Positions 51,457 to 63,214 are shown, numbered from the stretch's first letter. The stretch: 64,000 nt of DNA from JAGXKT01 sp964531695 (GCA_964531695.1 CAZHEH010000001.1:62001-126000); one strand, 5' to 3'. The notes: generated by a model from the sequence alone, not told the origin. Translations and numbers: made by a program.

Positions 51457-52227
51457 ATGCGCGGAACGGCATGGATGGCCCTTGTGATGGTTTTGGCGGC
51501 GTTACTGTGTGGGTGCGCCACGGCCGGGAAGCTCCAGAGCCCCGACGTGGGCATGACCAAGGCGCTGGCCCTGTCTGACGAGGAGCGGGCCGACCTGGCG
51601 CGAACCGGCACGGAGGCCGAGGTCGCCCGGCTGCTGGACCGCGAGGTCGAGGCCAAGCTGCCGACGTCGCTGGCGCTGGCGCGGCTTTACAGCGGCTACT
51701 ACCGCAGCCGGCCGGACCTGACGCGCGTGCCGGTCGCCGAGCGAGAGCTGTGGCAGGAGATGTCGAGCGAGCACGCGATGATCGAGGGCGTGCAGGCGGT
51801 CACGTCGCTGACGGTCGACCGGGAGGACGACGAGCCCGTCGCACTGAGCGATTTGCGCCTGGCCGCGGCGCGCCAGGGCTGCGAACTGCTGCTCGTCTAC
51901 GTGCAGGGCGACGGCTCGGTGGACAACTACAACGACGCGGCCGTGCTCTACTGGACGTTCGTCGGACTCTGGCTCGTGCCGGGCAACGTCGTCGAGCACG
52001 AGACGGTCTACAACGGCATCCTCGTCGACTGCCGCAGCGGGGCCATCCTGGGCACCGCCACCGGCGACGCGCGGGACAGGCGCGTCACGGCCGCCGCCTA
52101 CACCGGCGCCGCCGGAGACGGCGCCGAACGCAAGGCACGCGGGGAGGCGTTCCACGAATTCCGCGACAACTGCGACCGGCTCCTGGGACAGTTGACCGCC
52201 CGTGCCCGGTCGGCGGCCGCCCCTTGA
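51457..52227 (+). CDS. Lipoprotein of unknown function
   Basis: 256 residues from ATG 51457, with AAAGGA 5 bases upstream. Lipobox LAALLCGC gives a lipid anchor. The mature part is mixed alpha/beta: a helical start (ALSDEERADLARTGTEAEVA), then QAVTSLTVDREDD, CELLLVYVQGDGSVDNYN, LVPGNVVEHETVYNGILVDCRSG and a helical end. It looks like the group of bacterial lipoproteins with an alpha/beta domain that sense stress or assemble envelope parts, but I do not recognise a defined family. Diverges from the ECF sigma factor gene, so may be its target. Confidence 0.75.
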   Translation: MRGTAWMALVMVLAALLCGCATAGKLQSPDVGMTKALALSDEERADLARTGTEAEVARLLDREVEAKLPTSLALARLYSGYYRSRPDLTRVPVAERELWQEMSSEHAMIEGVQAVTSLTVDREDDEPVALSDLRLAAARQGCELLLVYVQGDGSVDNYNDAAVLYWTFVGLWLVPGNVVEHETVYNGILVDCRSGAILGTATGDARDRRVTAAAYTGAAGDGAERKARGEAFHEFRDNCDRLLGQLTARARSAAAP

Positions 52228-52293
52228 CGGCGCCCGGCCGTCGGCGGTACAGCGCTACGCATGGATGATGTCTCCGCAAGAAAGGAACCAGAC

Positions 52294-53675
52294 GTGAGTA
52301 CATCGCTTCCGCTCCGCAGGATCTGCATGTGTGTCGCGGCCGTGTCCGTGCTCCTGACACTCGCCTCGACCGCCCGCCCGGACGGCTTCATGATCCGGCC
52401 CGTGGGGCAGGCGGACCGCATCGTCGCCTCGCCCAAGCAGGAAGCCGTCCTCGCCACCGAAGGCGAGCGGGTGAAGGTCATCCTGCGGACGCACTTCCGC
52501 AAGGGCCCCGAGGAGCTGGCTTGGGTCGTGCCCGTGCCGGCCAAGCCCGACTCCGTCGAGGAGGCCGACNNNNNNNNNNNNNNNNNNNNNNNNNNNNNNN
52601 NNNNNNNNNNNNNNNNNNNNNNNNNNNNNNNNNNNNNNNNNNNNNNNNNNNNNNNNNNNNNNNNNNNNNGCTGGCTTGGGTCGTGCCCGTGCCGGCCAAG
52701 CCCGACTCCGTCGAGGAGGCCGACGACGAGACCTTCGCCCGGCTGGCACAGGAAACGACGCCGAGATTCTACCAGCGGACCGGCAAGAGCGGCGGCTTCG
52801 GCTGCGGGTGCGGCACGTTCGGCAATGTCGCCCGCGACGCCGTGCAGGCCGAGTCGGTGATCGTCGAGTCCAGCGGCACGGCCGGGGTCTTCGAGTACGT
52901 CGTGCTCTCCTCGACGGAACCGGGCGCGCTGGAAGAATGGCTGGACGAGAACGGGTATGCCATCCCGGACGGAGCGGAGAGGGTCTTCCGCCGCTACGTC
53001 GAGGGCGGCTGGTACTGGCTGGCGATGCGCATCCGCCCCGAGGAGGCCGACAAGCCCACGCTGGCGCCCCACCCCGTCGCCTACACGTACAAGGACGACG
53101 AGCTGGTCTACCCGCTGGTGATCTCACAGCTCTCGGCCGACGAGGAGAACGAGATCGTGCTCTACGTCGCCGCGGAGCAGCGATACGCCTGCGCGAACTG
53201 GACGAACTACGCCGTCGAGCAGGACCAGCTCGAGCCGCGCGCGGACACGCACAGCGGCACGAATTACGAGCAACTCATCCGCGAGGCAACGGCCGAGCAC
53301 GACGGCCACCTGTTCGTGACGGAGTACGCCTACTACTCCGCGACCATCGCCGACCTGGGAAACCCGTTCAAGGAAGGACAGGACAGCGAGTACCTGCCCC
53401 ATACCACCCGGCTGCGGGCCGTGATCACGCCCGAGGCGATGGACCGCGACGTGCGGCTCGTCCCTGTGAGCGGATGGCCCCAGATCCGGGGGGAATTCCA
53501 CGTTCCCGAGACCGACCCCCAGGCCCGGGCCGCAAGCGCGGGCGCCTGGCTCGCGCTCATCGCGGCAGCCGGCTTCGGGCTGGCCGGCCTGGGACTCGTC
53601 GGCCGGCGCGGCTGGGCGCGCGGGGTGGGGGTCGCGTGCATCGCCGGGGCCGCCGTGCTCGGCGCGATGATCTGA
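52294..53675 (+). CDS. DUF2330 domain-containing exported protein, split by an assembly gap
   Basis: Starts at GTG 52294 with GAAAGGAA upstream; a signal peptide (RRICMCVAAVSVLLTLASTA) precedes DGFMIRPVG. Bases 52570-52669 are N, and the reading frame changes across them. The 55 bases before the gap (52515-52569) recur exactly after it (52670-52724), so joining 52294-52569 to 52725-53675 restores one frame of 408 residues. The body is DUF2330: RTHFRKGPEELAWVVPVPA, GGFGCGCG, YVVLSSTEPGALEEWLDENG, and a C-terminal membrane segment. Members are secreted or membrane bound; function unknown. Confidence 0.85.
52515..52724. other. False scaffold gap: 100 N between identical 55-base ends
   Basis: 52515-52569 and 52670-52724 are identical; bases 52570-52669 are N. 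The offset of 155 bases puts the coding frame out by two. Most likely two contigs overlapping by 55 bases were joined with a default 100-N spacer. A real tandem repeat with missing sequence is possible but would break the DUF2330 frame. Confidence 0.9.
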
Positions 53676-53710
53676 TGTGCCGGATGCCGCGCTGACCGTC
53701 CCCGGAGTGT

Positions 53711-54625
53711 CTACTCCGGGTCGGGAATGCGCACTCGCGTCGTGCTCCGGGCCCGGCTGTGAGAGTGAGAGCCCGCGGCCGTGTTGACCGGGGTGTTGTC
53801 GTCCTGCTCCGGCGGCGGGGGCGGCGGCAGCGCCTCGACGATGCGCCGGAAGCGCATGAACTCCGCCGCGTTCGGGTCCTCGGCCGAGCGCGAGTAGGAC
53901 GGATACTCATCGCGGATCGTCTGTGCCGCTTCCTCGATCCGCTTGCTCGTCAGCGGGTGCGTGCTGAGCATCTCGCCGAGCCGCCCGCCCTCCTGCTCGC
54001 TCATCAGCAGCTCGAGCAGCTCGACCATGCCCCACGGGTTGTAGCCGATGTCCGCCATGTACTTGATGCCCGCCTGGTCGGAGGCGTACTCCTGGTCCCG
54101 GCTGTACTTCAGATTCACGATTCCGCCGACGACCTGGGCGGCCATCTCCGCCGCCTCGCCCTCCGTTCCGCCCAGCGCCCCGCCGACCACCGCCGCCAGG
54201 ACCTCGATTCCGACTTGTCGCTGCAAGCCCTTGGCACTGTCTCGATGCACAATATGGCCGATTTCGTGCCCGAGCACGGCCGCGAGCTGCCGCTCGGTGG
54301 TCATCTCGGTGAACAGCCCGGCCGTGATGTACACCGGGCCGCCGGGCAAGGCGAAGGCGTTGGGCGTCTCCGAACGCAGCAGCGCGAACTCGTAGGGCAT
54401 ATCCCGCTCGGCCACCGTCTCCAGCCGACGCCCGATCGACTGCACGTAGAGCTGCACCCGCTCGTCCTGCACCCTGCCGCCGAACTCCTCCTCGAACTCG
54501 GGGGCGTACTGCCGGCCGAGGGCGATCTCGTCCTCGCGCGAGAACAGGAAGACCTTGTTGCACCCGCCCGCGACGACCGGGGCGCTCGCCAGGAAGGCGA
54601 TCAGAATGTAGCGCAATGCTTTCAT
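53711..54625 (-). CDS. M48-family metalloprotease lipoprotein
   Basis: 304 residues from ATG 54625, preceded by GGAAAGGAC. Signal peptide with lipobox VVAGGC. Zinc motif HEIGHIVHRD (HExxH), third ligand Glu in SRDQEYASDQAGIKYM, and the typical NAFALPGGPVYITAGLF and LSTHPLTSKRIEEA. BepA/LoiP/YfgC type: periplasmic proteases that degrade or help assemble outer-membrane proteins. The C-terminus has a Pro run (PPPPPPE) and a Ser/Arg tail. Stand-alone. Confidence 0.93.
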   Translation of the reverse strand: MKALRYILIAFLASAPVVAGGCNKVFLFSREDEIALGRQYAPEFEEEFGGRVQDERVQLYVQSIGRRLETVAERDMPYEFALLRSETPNAFALPGGPVYITAGLFTEMTTERQLAAVLGHEIGHIVHRDSAKGLQRQVGIEVLAAVVGGALGGTEGEAAEMAAQVVGGIVNLKYSRDQEYASDQAGIKYMADIGYNPWGMVELLELLMSEQEGGRLGEMLSTHPLTSKRIEEAAQTIRDEYPSYSRSAEDPNAAEFMRFRRIVEALPPPPPPEQDDNTPVNTAAGSHSHSRARSTTRVRIPDPE

Positions 54626-54779
54626 GGAAGTGTCCTTTCCGGCCGGTTCAACTGACGTACAAATCATAGGCAGCCGTCCCCGGCCCGTCAACGCGGTGGA
54701 GGGGCCTCCACAATCCGCCGCCGGCGAAGCGCCCTCGACCGGCGCCGCGCAACCGGCCCCGATCCCGCGCGGGCGCGGC

Positions 54780-57407
<2,628 letters not shown>

Positions 57408-57414
57408 GCGGGCG

Positions 57415-57443
57415 ATGGTAATCCGGAGGCGGCGGCGCGGCAA
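57415..57443 (-). promoter_or_regulatory. Candidate leaderless promoter of mutS
   Basis: Minus strand TTGCCG (57443-57438), 17 bases, TACCAT (57420-57415), then 7 bases to GTG 57407. Confidence 0.5.
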
Positions 57444-57468
57444 GACGGGCGGCCGAGATCGGCCGGCG

Positions 57469-58290
57469 TCAGGCCGCGTCCCGCCCGGAGTCGGCGGACG
57501 TGCGGGCCAGGATATCCCCCAGGCGCGAGACCAATTCGCCCGCCGGCCAGGTCCGCTCCCCGCGATCTCGGTTTTCCTGCGTCCACAGCAGCGCCAGCGG
57601 CAGGATGACGGCCTCGGGGTCCGTCCCCTCGACCTCGGCCGCGAGCTGCGCCAGGGACTCCGCGACGGAAGCCGGCAGTCGCACGGAGCACGACCTGGCC
57701 GCTTCGGGCCTGCGGCACTCCGCCGGGCTGCACGTGACGAGGTACTCCCGGCAGACCAACGGCCGTCGCGGGTAGACCGAGCAGGCCGCCTCGTGCAGCA
57801 GCGGGCAGCCGACACCCAGCGACGCGTACCAGTCAGCGATGCGCCCCAGCCGGTCGCCCTCGCCGAAGCGGCCCGGTGAGTGCGCGTAGTCCCCCACGTC
57901 CGGCGGGGCCGCGTTGAGCACCTGCTGCGAAGCCGAGATGAAGTGCTCGATCACCTCGTGCCGCTCGGAAGCGGGCAGTGTGAACACCTCCTCCCGAAGG
58001 CGAAACGCCTCGGGCACGGAGATCGGTACGAGATAGCGGCAGCATGCGTCGCAGCCGACGCGGCAGGGAACGGGCGTGCCGTCCCGCTCCAGACGGCCGC
58101 GGGCCGATGCGATGATCCGATCCGCCAATGCCCGTGCGAGTGGCACGATTTCCGACAACCGGGCCGGCCGGTCGGGCGCGCGCACGGGCACCGTCTCGTG
58201 GGCATCGGTCGTCGGCAACGTCACCTCGACGATGTCGCCGTCCTCGGCGCGGCCTTCGGCCGCCTCTGTGCTTACTGCGATCGGCTGCAA
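57469..58290 (-). CDS. YkgJ-type cysteine-rich protein (CxxCxxCC cluster)
   Basis: 273 residues from TTG 58290, with GGAGGAAAC upstream. After an N-terminal helix region (about 1-70) comes CRVGCDACCRYL, then CPLLHEAACSVYPRRPLVCREYLV and TCSPAEC: the Cys pattern of the YkgJ/UPF0153 family, thought to bind Zn or an Fe-S cluster. Function unknown. The N-terminal 75 residues are longer than usual. It ends 62 bases upstream of mutS. Confidence 0.85.
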   Translation of the reverse strand: MQPIAVSTEAAEGRAEDGDIVEVTLPTTDAHETVPVRAPDRPARLSEIVPLARALADRIIASARGRLERDGTPVPCRVGCDACCRYLVPISVPEAFRLREEVFTLPASERHEVIEHFISASQQVLNAAPPDVGDYAHSPGRFGEGDRLGRIADWYASLGVGCPLLHEAACSVYPRRPLVCREYLVTCSPAECRRPEAARSCSVRLPASVAESLAQLAAEVEGTDPEAVILPLALLWTQENRDRGERTWPAGELVSRLGDILARTSADSGRDAA

Positions 58291-58420
58291 CTCGTTTCCT
58301 CCGCCTCTCCGCGTCCCGTGATGGGATGTTCCCCGTATCGTCGCCTCCGGGGGCGGCGTTTAGTAAGCGTCCGCGGACAAAGGAGCTGCGCATGGGCTTC
58401 CGTGGGAGCGGCCCGTTCGG

Positions 58421-58426
58421 TACGCT
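58421..58426 (+). promoter_or_regulatory. Candidate -10 box of a leaderless promoter
   Basis: TACGCT ends 6 bases before ATG 58433; no Shine-Dalgarno sequence, -35 weak. Confidence 0.35.
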
Positions 58427-58432
58427 GGCGGC

Positions 58433-59443
58433 ATGTCGCCGGATGCGGACAAGGCGCACGAACTGGTGAGGGCCCACCTGGGCGCAGGACCATGGGACGT
58501 GCGCGCCTTCGGCGCGGGGAAGTTCTCCGACGTGTTCTCGGTCGACGGCGACGGCGGGCAGTACGTGCTGCGCGTGGCGCCGCCGGACTCGGTTCGGCAA
58601 CTCTTCTACGAGTACCGCATGATGCGGCAGGAGCCGGCGATCCACGAGCGCCTGCTGGCCGAGACGGACGTGCCCGTCCCGCCCATCGTGGCGCACGACT
58701 TCTCCCGCGAGCGGATCGACCGAGACTACCTCCTCATGCCGCGCCTGCGGGGCGAGCCGCTCAGCCGGGCCGCCCTCGACGGCCGGGCGCGCGACCGGGC
58801 GCTCCGCGAATGGGGCCGCTACGTGGCGCAGATCCACTCGCTGACCGACGCGGAGAACCGCTTCGGCTACCTCGGCGAGCACCGGTGCATGGACCCGCAA
58901 CCGACGTGGCCGGGCGCCTTTGCCGTCATGTTCGCCCAGGAGCTGGACGACATCATCGACTGCGGCGTGTTCGACCGGGCGACGGCCGACGCGGCCCGCC
59001 GCCTGCTGGATGAGAATCTCGGTGCCTTCGAGCACTGCACCACGTCCCGCCTGCTGCACGGCGACCTGTGGGTGACGAACCTGCTGGTCGAGCCCGACGG
59101 CGCGGTCACGAGCGTGCTGGACTTCGACCGCGCCTGCTGGGGCGACGTCGAATGGGACCTGGCGATCGCGGAGTACTGCGGCGTCACACGGCCGGCGTTC
59201 TGGGCGGGCTACGAGCAGGAGTGCGACGGGCTGGGCCTGGCAGACGCCGCGGAGGCCCGCAAGCGGATACGCTCGCGCGACGGCCAGCTCCGCCGCATGT
59301 TCTACCTGCTCTACGAGCACGCCAAGTACATCGTGATCCGGACGAGCAGCCGCCACGACGACCCGGCCGGGGCCCGCCGTTACGCCGACGACTGCCTTGC
59401 GGCAATGGAACGCTTCCGCGAAACCGGCCGGCCGGCGTTCTGA
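58433..59443 (+). CDS. Aminoglycoside phosphotransferase-family kinase
   Basis: 336 residues. APH/choline kinase fold: AFGAGKFSDVFSVDGDGGQY (ATP loop), VLRVA, the catalytic LLHGDLWVTNLLV (HGDxxxxN) and VLDFDRACWGDVEWDLA (metal Asp). Such kinases phosphorylate small molecules such as choline, fructosamine, homoserine or methylthioribose. The substrate is not visible, and nothing points to antibiotic resistance. Near two CxxC and HIT genes but transcribed alone. Confidence 0.87.
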   Translation: MSPDADKAHELVRAHLGAGPWDVRAFGAGKFSDVFSVDGDGGQYVLRVAPPDSVRQLFYEYRMMRQEPAIHERLLAETDVPVPPIVAHDFSRERIDRDYLLMPRLRGEPLSRAALDGRARDRALREWGRYVAQIHSLTDAENRFGYLGEHRCMDPQPTWPGAFAVMFAQELDDIIDCGVFDRATADAARRLLDENLGAFEHCTTSRLLHGDLWVTNLLVEPDGAVTSVLDFDRACWGDVEWDLAIAEYCGVTRPAFWAGYEQECDGLGLADAAEARKRIRSRDGQLRRMFYLLYEHAKYIVIRTSSRHDDPAGARRYADDCLAAMERFRETGRPAF

Positions 59444-59533
59444 AGCCCTCCGCCCTGCCGGTTCCCCCCGACGCATGGCGAGACGCGCGCAGAGCTTGGA
59501 GGGGTCGACAATCCACGATCCGCCCGGCCCGTC

Positions 59534-59590
59534 GAACGTCGGCCCCCGACACGTCGAACACCGAACGTCAAACTCCGAACGTCGAACGCT
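59534..59590. repeat. Heptamer array (consensus GAACGTC)
   Basis: Five 7-base units in register at 59556-59590: GAACACC, GAACGTC, AAACTCC, GAACGTC, GAACGCT, with one further GAACGTC at 59535-59541. Lies in the 204-base space between the APH-like and HIT genes. Period equals that of the array at 31801, but the unit differs. Confidence 0.6.
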
Positions 59591-59633
59591 GTGCGGCTCC
59601 GTGTTCTGTGTGGTGAGCCGGAAGCCCACCCGG

Positions 59634-59639
59634 TATGAT
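59634..59639 (+). promoter_or_regulatory. Candidate -10 box of a leaderless promoter
   Basis: TATGAT ends 8 bases before ATG 59648; no Shine-Dalgarno sequence. Probably drives the HIT-dgt-etfBA run. Confidence 0.45.
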
Positions 59640-59647
59640 GTCCCGCC

Positions 59648-60211
59648 ATGGACGGCAGCGAGTTCAGCACGGAGCGGAACCGGAATCTCTGGGCCCCCTG
59701 GCGGATGGCGTACATCGACTCGCTCGACGACCGTCCGGCCGAGGACGGCGAGGGCTGCTTTCTCTGCCGCTATCGGGACTCGGACGACGACGCGGGCAAC
59801 TATGTCCTCTGGCGCGGCCGGCGGTGCTTCGCCATGCTGAACCTGTTCCCGTACACGGGCGGGCACGCGCTGATCGCCCCGTACGAGCACGTCGGCGACC
59901 TCGACGCGCTGGACGCGGAGGCCATGAGCGAGCTGTTCGTCCACGTCCGCGACCTGGAGAAGGTCCTCCGCGAGGCGATTCGCGCGGAGGGCTTCAACGT
60001 CGGCATCAACATCGGCCGCTGCGCCGGAGCGGGCCTTCCGGGCCACCTGCACGTGCACATCGTGCCCCGCTGGAGCGGCGACACGAACTTCATGGCCGTG
60101 TTCGGCGACGTCCGCGTCGTGCCCGCGCACCTGAAGGAGCTGCGGGCGCGAATCCTGGAGGTCGCCGGCGAGTTGGGGCTGCCGGCGGCCCGCACGGAGA
60201 ACGCCGGCTGA
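59648..60211 (+). CDS. HIT-family nucleotide hydrolase/phosphorylase
   Basis: 187 residues. Begins NRNLWAPWRMAYIDSL, then a CFLC pair that may bind zinc, LFPYTGGHALIAPYEH and the histidine triad GHLHVHIVPRW. The N-terminal LWAPWR and length fit the Ap4A phosphorylase-like (APA1/FHIT type) branch of the HIT family. Acts on dinucleoside polyphosphates or related nucleotides. Starts a run with dgt and etfBA, with 12 bases before the next gene. Confidence 0.92.
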   Translation: MDGSEFSTERNRNLWAPWRMAYIDSLDDRPAEDGEGCFLCRYRDSDDDAGNYVLWRGRRCFAMLNLFPYTGGHALIAPYEHVGDLDALDAEAMSELFVHVRDLEKVLREAIRAEGFNVGINIGRCAGAGLPGHLHVHIVPRWSGDTNFMAVFGDVRVVPAHLKELRARILEVAGELGLPAARTENAG

Positions 60212-60223
60212 GCGGGCCCGCCG

Positions 60224-61342
60224 ATGGACGCACGCGGACACAGGCCGCTCGCGCCGTACGCCGTGACCCAGGACGACTCCGGCGGGCGCGAGCACGCCGA
60301 GACGGAGCACCCCTACCGCTCGTGCTTCCAGCGGGACCGCGACCGCATCCTGCACTCGACGGCCTTCCGCCGGCTGGACTACAAGACGCAGGTCTTCGTC
60401 CCGCACGAGCACGACCACTTCCGCACGCGGCTGACCCATACGCTCGAGGTCGCGCAGATCGGGCGGGACGTGGCACGAGCGCTCGGGCTGAACGAAGACC
60501 TCGTCGAGGCCGTCGCGCTGGCACATGACGTGGGGCACCCGCCCTTCGGCCACGCGGGCGAGGCGGCGCTGGCCGAGCGGATGGCCGAGCACGGCGGCTT
60601 CGAGCACAACCTGCAATCGCTGCGCGTCGTCACGCACCTGGAACATCCGTATCCGGGCTTTCGCGGGCTGAACCTGACCGGGGCCGTCCGCGAGTGCCTC
60701 GCCCGGCACGACACGCGGTACGACCGCCCCGGCAGCGAGGGGCTCGCCCCGCTGGAGGGGCAGGTCGTCGACCGGGCGGATGAGATCGCCTACACCTCGG
60801 CCGACCTGGAGGACGCCCTCGTGGCGGGCTGGCTGTCGCTCGACGACGTGGCCGGGCTGGAGCTGTGGCGGCGGGCATGGGACCGCGCCGAGCGGGACTA
60901 CCCCCGCGCCCGGCCGATCCACAAGCAGATCCGCGCGGGCAAGAACGTGTTGGCGATCCTCGCCGACGACCTGCTGGCGACGACACGGGTAAACCTGGCG
61001 CGCATGGAGATCGACTCGCCGACAGCCGGGCGGAGCGGGCCGGGCCGAGCGGTGGGTTTCTCCGGCGAGATCGCCGCGGCCGCGGAGCAGATGCAGGACT
61101 TCCTGCTGGAGCGCGTCTACCGCGACCCGCGCAGCGCCGACCACGACGAGCGCGGACGGGCGATCATCCGCGAACTGTTCGAGGCCTACACGCGCGACCC
61201 GGCCAAGCTGCCCGACCGCTACGCCCGGCGCGGCGAGGACGAGGGGCTCCAGCGCGTCGTTTGCGACTACATCGCCGGCATGACGGACCGCTACTGCGAG
61301 GCGGAGCACGGGCGAGTGGCGACCGATGCGCCGGCCGGTTAG
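60224..61342 (+). CDS. dgt: Deoxyguanosinetriphosphate triphosphohydrolase-like protein
   Basis: 372 residues. HD-domain dNTPase: RDRILHSTAFRRLDYKTQVF, RTRLTHTLEVAQIGRDVA with the first metal His, AHDVGHPPFGHAGE with HD, then VDRADEIAYTSADLEDA with the last Asp. Type 1 dGTPase-like proteins hydrolyse dGTP or other dNTPs to nucleoside and triphosphate, controlling dNTP pools. No Shine-Dalgarno; 12 bases after the HIT gene and 28 before etfB, so it is probably cotranscribed. Confidence 0.93.
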   Translation: MDARGHRPLAPYAVTQDDSGGREHAETEHPYRSCFQRDRDRILHSTAFRRLDYKTQVFVPHEHDHFRTRLTHTLEVAQIGRDVARALGLNEDLVEAVALAHDVGHPPFGHAGEAALAERMAEHGGFEHNLQSLRVVTHLEHPYPGFRGLNLTGAVRECLARHDTRYDRPGSEGLAPLEGQVVDRADEIAYTSADLEDALVAGWLSLDDVAGLELWRRAWDRAERDYPRARPIHKQIRAGKNVLAILADDLLATTRVNLARMEIDSPTAGRSGPGRAVGFSGEIAAAAEQMQDFLLERVYRDPRSADHDERGRAIIRELFEAYTRDPAKLPDRYARRGEDEGLQRVVCDYIAGMTDRYCEAEHGRVATDAPAG

Positions 61343-61370
61343 ACTGACGGCGTCGCCGACGAACCGATCA

Positions 61371-62186
61371 ATGCGAATCATCGTCCCCATCAAGCAGGTG
61401 CCCGAAACCGATGCTGTCCGAATGGACGAGGCGACCGGCACGATCGTCCGCGAGGGTGTCGAGAGCATCGTCAACCCGCTGGACCTCTACGCCATCGAGG
61501 CGGCTCTGACGCTGCGCGAGCGGCTGGCCGATCGGGGTGCCGACGACCCCGTCCACGTCACCGCCCTTTCGATGGGCCCGCCCTCGGCGGACAAGGCGCT
61601 GCGCGAGGCGATCTCGATGGGCATGGACGATGCCGTCCTGCTGACGGACAAGGCCTTCGCCGGCAGCGACACCTGGGCAACGAGCTATGCCCTCGCGGCC
61701 GCGACCCGCAAGCTCGGCGCTTGCGACCTCGTCATCTGCGGCGAGCGGGCGACGGACGGCGACACCGGCCAGGTCGGCCCGGGGCTGGCGGCCTTCCTGG
61801 ATGTGCCCGCGCTGACCTACGTCGGCGGCATCGAGGCCGTGCAGGACGGGCGGATCCGCGTCCGGCGGCTCGTCGAGGCCGGCCACGAATTGCTGGAGGC
61901 CGAGCTTCCCTGCGTGCTGACGGTCGTCAAGGAGATCGGCTCGCCGCGCCTGCCGACGCTCCGCGGCAAGCAGCGGGCGAAGCGCGCGGAGGTGCCGCGA
62001 TGGTCCGCCGAGGATCTTGGCATCGATCCCGATAAGGTCGGCCTGGACGGCTCGCCGACGCGCGTAGTCAAGATCTTCCGCCCGAAGGTCGCCCGCGAGT
62101 GCGAACTCCTCCCGGCCGGGAACGACGCCGAACTGACCGCAGCGGCCGAACGCTTCGCCGCCGTAGCCGCCGGCCAAGGCGCATAA
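61371..62186 (+). CDS. etfB: Electron transfer flavoprotein beta subunit
   Basis: 271 residues from ATG 61371. ETF beta: RIIVPIKQVPETDAVRMDE, NPLDLYAIEAALTLRE, ALSMGPPSADKALREAISMG, DLVICGERATDGDTGQVGPGLA and LPCVLTVVKEIGSPRLPTLRG. Forms a heterodimer with EtfA carrying FAD and AMP (or a second FAD), linking dehydrogenases to the respiratory chain. The ATDGDTGQVG segment is seen in both normal and bifurcating types, so I do not assign bifurcation. No start signal; read-through from dgt likely. Confidence 0.94.
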   Translation: MRIIVPIKQVPETDAVRMDEATGTIVREGVESIVNPLDLYAIEAALTLRERLADRGADDPVHVTALSMGPPSADKALREAISMGMDDAVLLTDKAFAGSDTWATSYALAAATRKLGACDLVICGERATDGDTGQVGPGLAAFLDVPALTYVGGIEAVQDGRIRVRRLVEAGHELLEAELPCVLTVVKEIGSPRLPTLRGKQRAKRAEVPRWSAEDLGIDPDKVGLDGSPTRVVKIFRPKVARECELLPAGNDAELTAAAERFAAVAAGQGA

Positions 62187-62199
62187 TCCGTGGACTGCT

Positions 62200-63201
62200 A
62201 TGGCTCATCAAGGCGTCTGGACACTCGTTGAGCACGCCGACGGCCGTGTGCTGCCTGTCAGCCATGAGTTGCTGACACGCGGGCGTGCGTTGGCCGACAG
62301 TCGCGGCTGCGCCCTCACGGCCGTGGCGGTCGGCCCCGCCCTGCCGGAAGATGACCTGCGCGAGTTGATCGACCGCGGAGCGGACGCCGTGCTGGCCGTG
62401 GAGGCGCCGGAATTGCGGCACTTCTTCGTCGAGCCCTACGCGGCCTGCCTGGGGCGGCTGATCCAGAATCGTCGCCCGGAGATCGTCCTGGCCGCGGCCA
62501 CGACCACCGGACGGACGCTCATGCCGTACGTCGCCTGCCAGGTGGACGCCGGGCTCACGGCCGACTGCACGCGGCTGGACATCGACCCGGACGACGGCGG
62601 CCTGCTCCAGACCCGCCCGGCCATCGGCGGCAACATCATGGCCACGATCCGCACGCCGCGCCACCGCCCGCAGATGGCGACCGTCCGCCCGCACAGCACG
62701 CGCCCGGCCGAGCCCGCGCCCGGCCGGGAGGGGCCGATCGAGCGCACCACGGCCGAGCCCGAGCAACTCCGCTCGCGCATCCGGCGGCTCGAGTTCGTGC
62801 CATCGGAGGAGGACGCCGGGCTCCAGGACGCCGAGCGTGTCGTGGTCGTCGGGCGTGGGATCAAGCGGGCGGACAACACCGCGCTCGCGCGCGAGCTGGC
62901 CGACGCCCTCGGAGCGGCGCTGGGCGCGAGCCGGGAGGTCGTCGACCGCGGCTGGCTGAGCTACCCCCACCAGGTGGGGCTGTCGGGCAAGACCATCACG
63001 CCGAAGCTCTATGTCGGGCTCGGCGTCTCGGGCAGCATCCAGCACCTGGCCGGCATGCAGACCTCGGAGACGATCATCGCGGTCAACTCGGACCCCGACG
63101 CGCCGATCTTCCGCGTCGCCGACCTCGGCATCGTCGGCGACCTGTTCGAGGTCGTGCCCCACCTCATTCAGCGGCTCCGGCTGGGGGTGGACATCGCGTG
63201 A
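62200..63201 (+). CDS. etfA: Electron transfer flavoprotein alpha subunit
   Basis: 333 residues. ETF alpha: an N-terminal alpha/beta domain (LAAATTTGRTLMPYVACQVDAG, ADCTRLDID), RPAIGGNIMATI, then the FAD domain: VVVVGRGIK, GWLSYPHQVGLSGKTITPKL, YVGLGVSGSIQHLAGM and VNSDPDAPIFRVADLGIVGD. 13 bases after etfB, so an operon. No FixC/ETF-QO or acyl-CoA dehydrogenase gene follows here. Confidence 0.95.
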   Translation: MAHQGVWTLVEHADGRVLPVSHELLTRGRALADSRGCALTAVAVGPALPEDDLRELIDRGADAVLAVEAPELRHFFVEPYAACLGRLIQNRRPEIVLAAATTTGRTLMPYVACQVDAGLTADCTRLDIDPDDGGLLQTRPAIGGNIMATIRTPRHRPQMATVRPHSTRPAEPAPGREGPIERTTAEPEQLRSRIRRLEFVPSEEDAGLQDAERVVVVGRGIKRADNTALARELADALGAALGASREVVDRGWLSYPHQVGLSGKTITPKLYVGLGVSGSIQHLAGMQTSETIIAVNSDPDAPIFRVADLGIVGDLFEVVPHLIQRLRLGVDIA

Positions 63202-63214
63202 CGCGGGCCCGCCG

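Noticed and set aside
52294..53675. DUF2330 pseudogene with a frameshift
   Set aside because: The shift comes from the duplicated 55-base ends and 100 N, not from mutation.
58433..59443. Aminoglycoside resistance kinase
   Set aside because: Only the general APH fold motifs are seen; most family members act on metabolites.
57833..61474. Very long minus-strand frame across APH, HIT and dgt genes
   Set aside because: Composition-driven shadow; the plus-strand genes have clear catalytic motifs in order.
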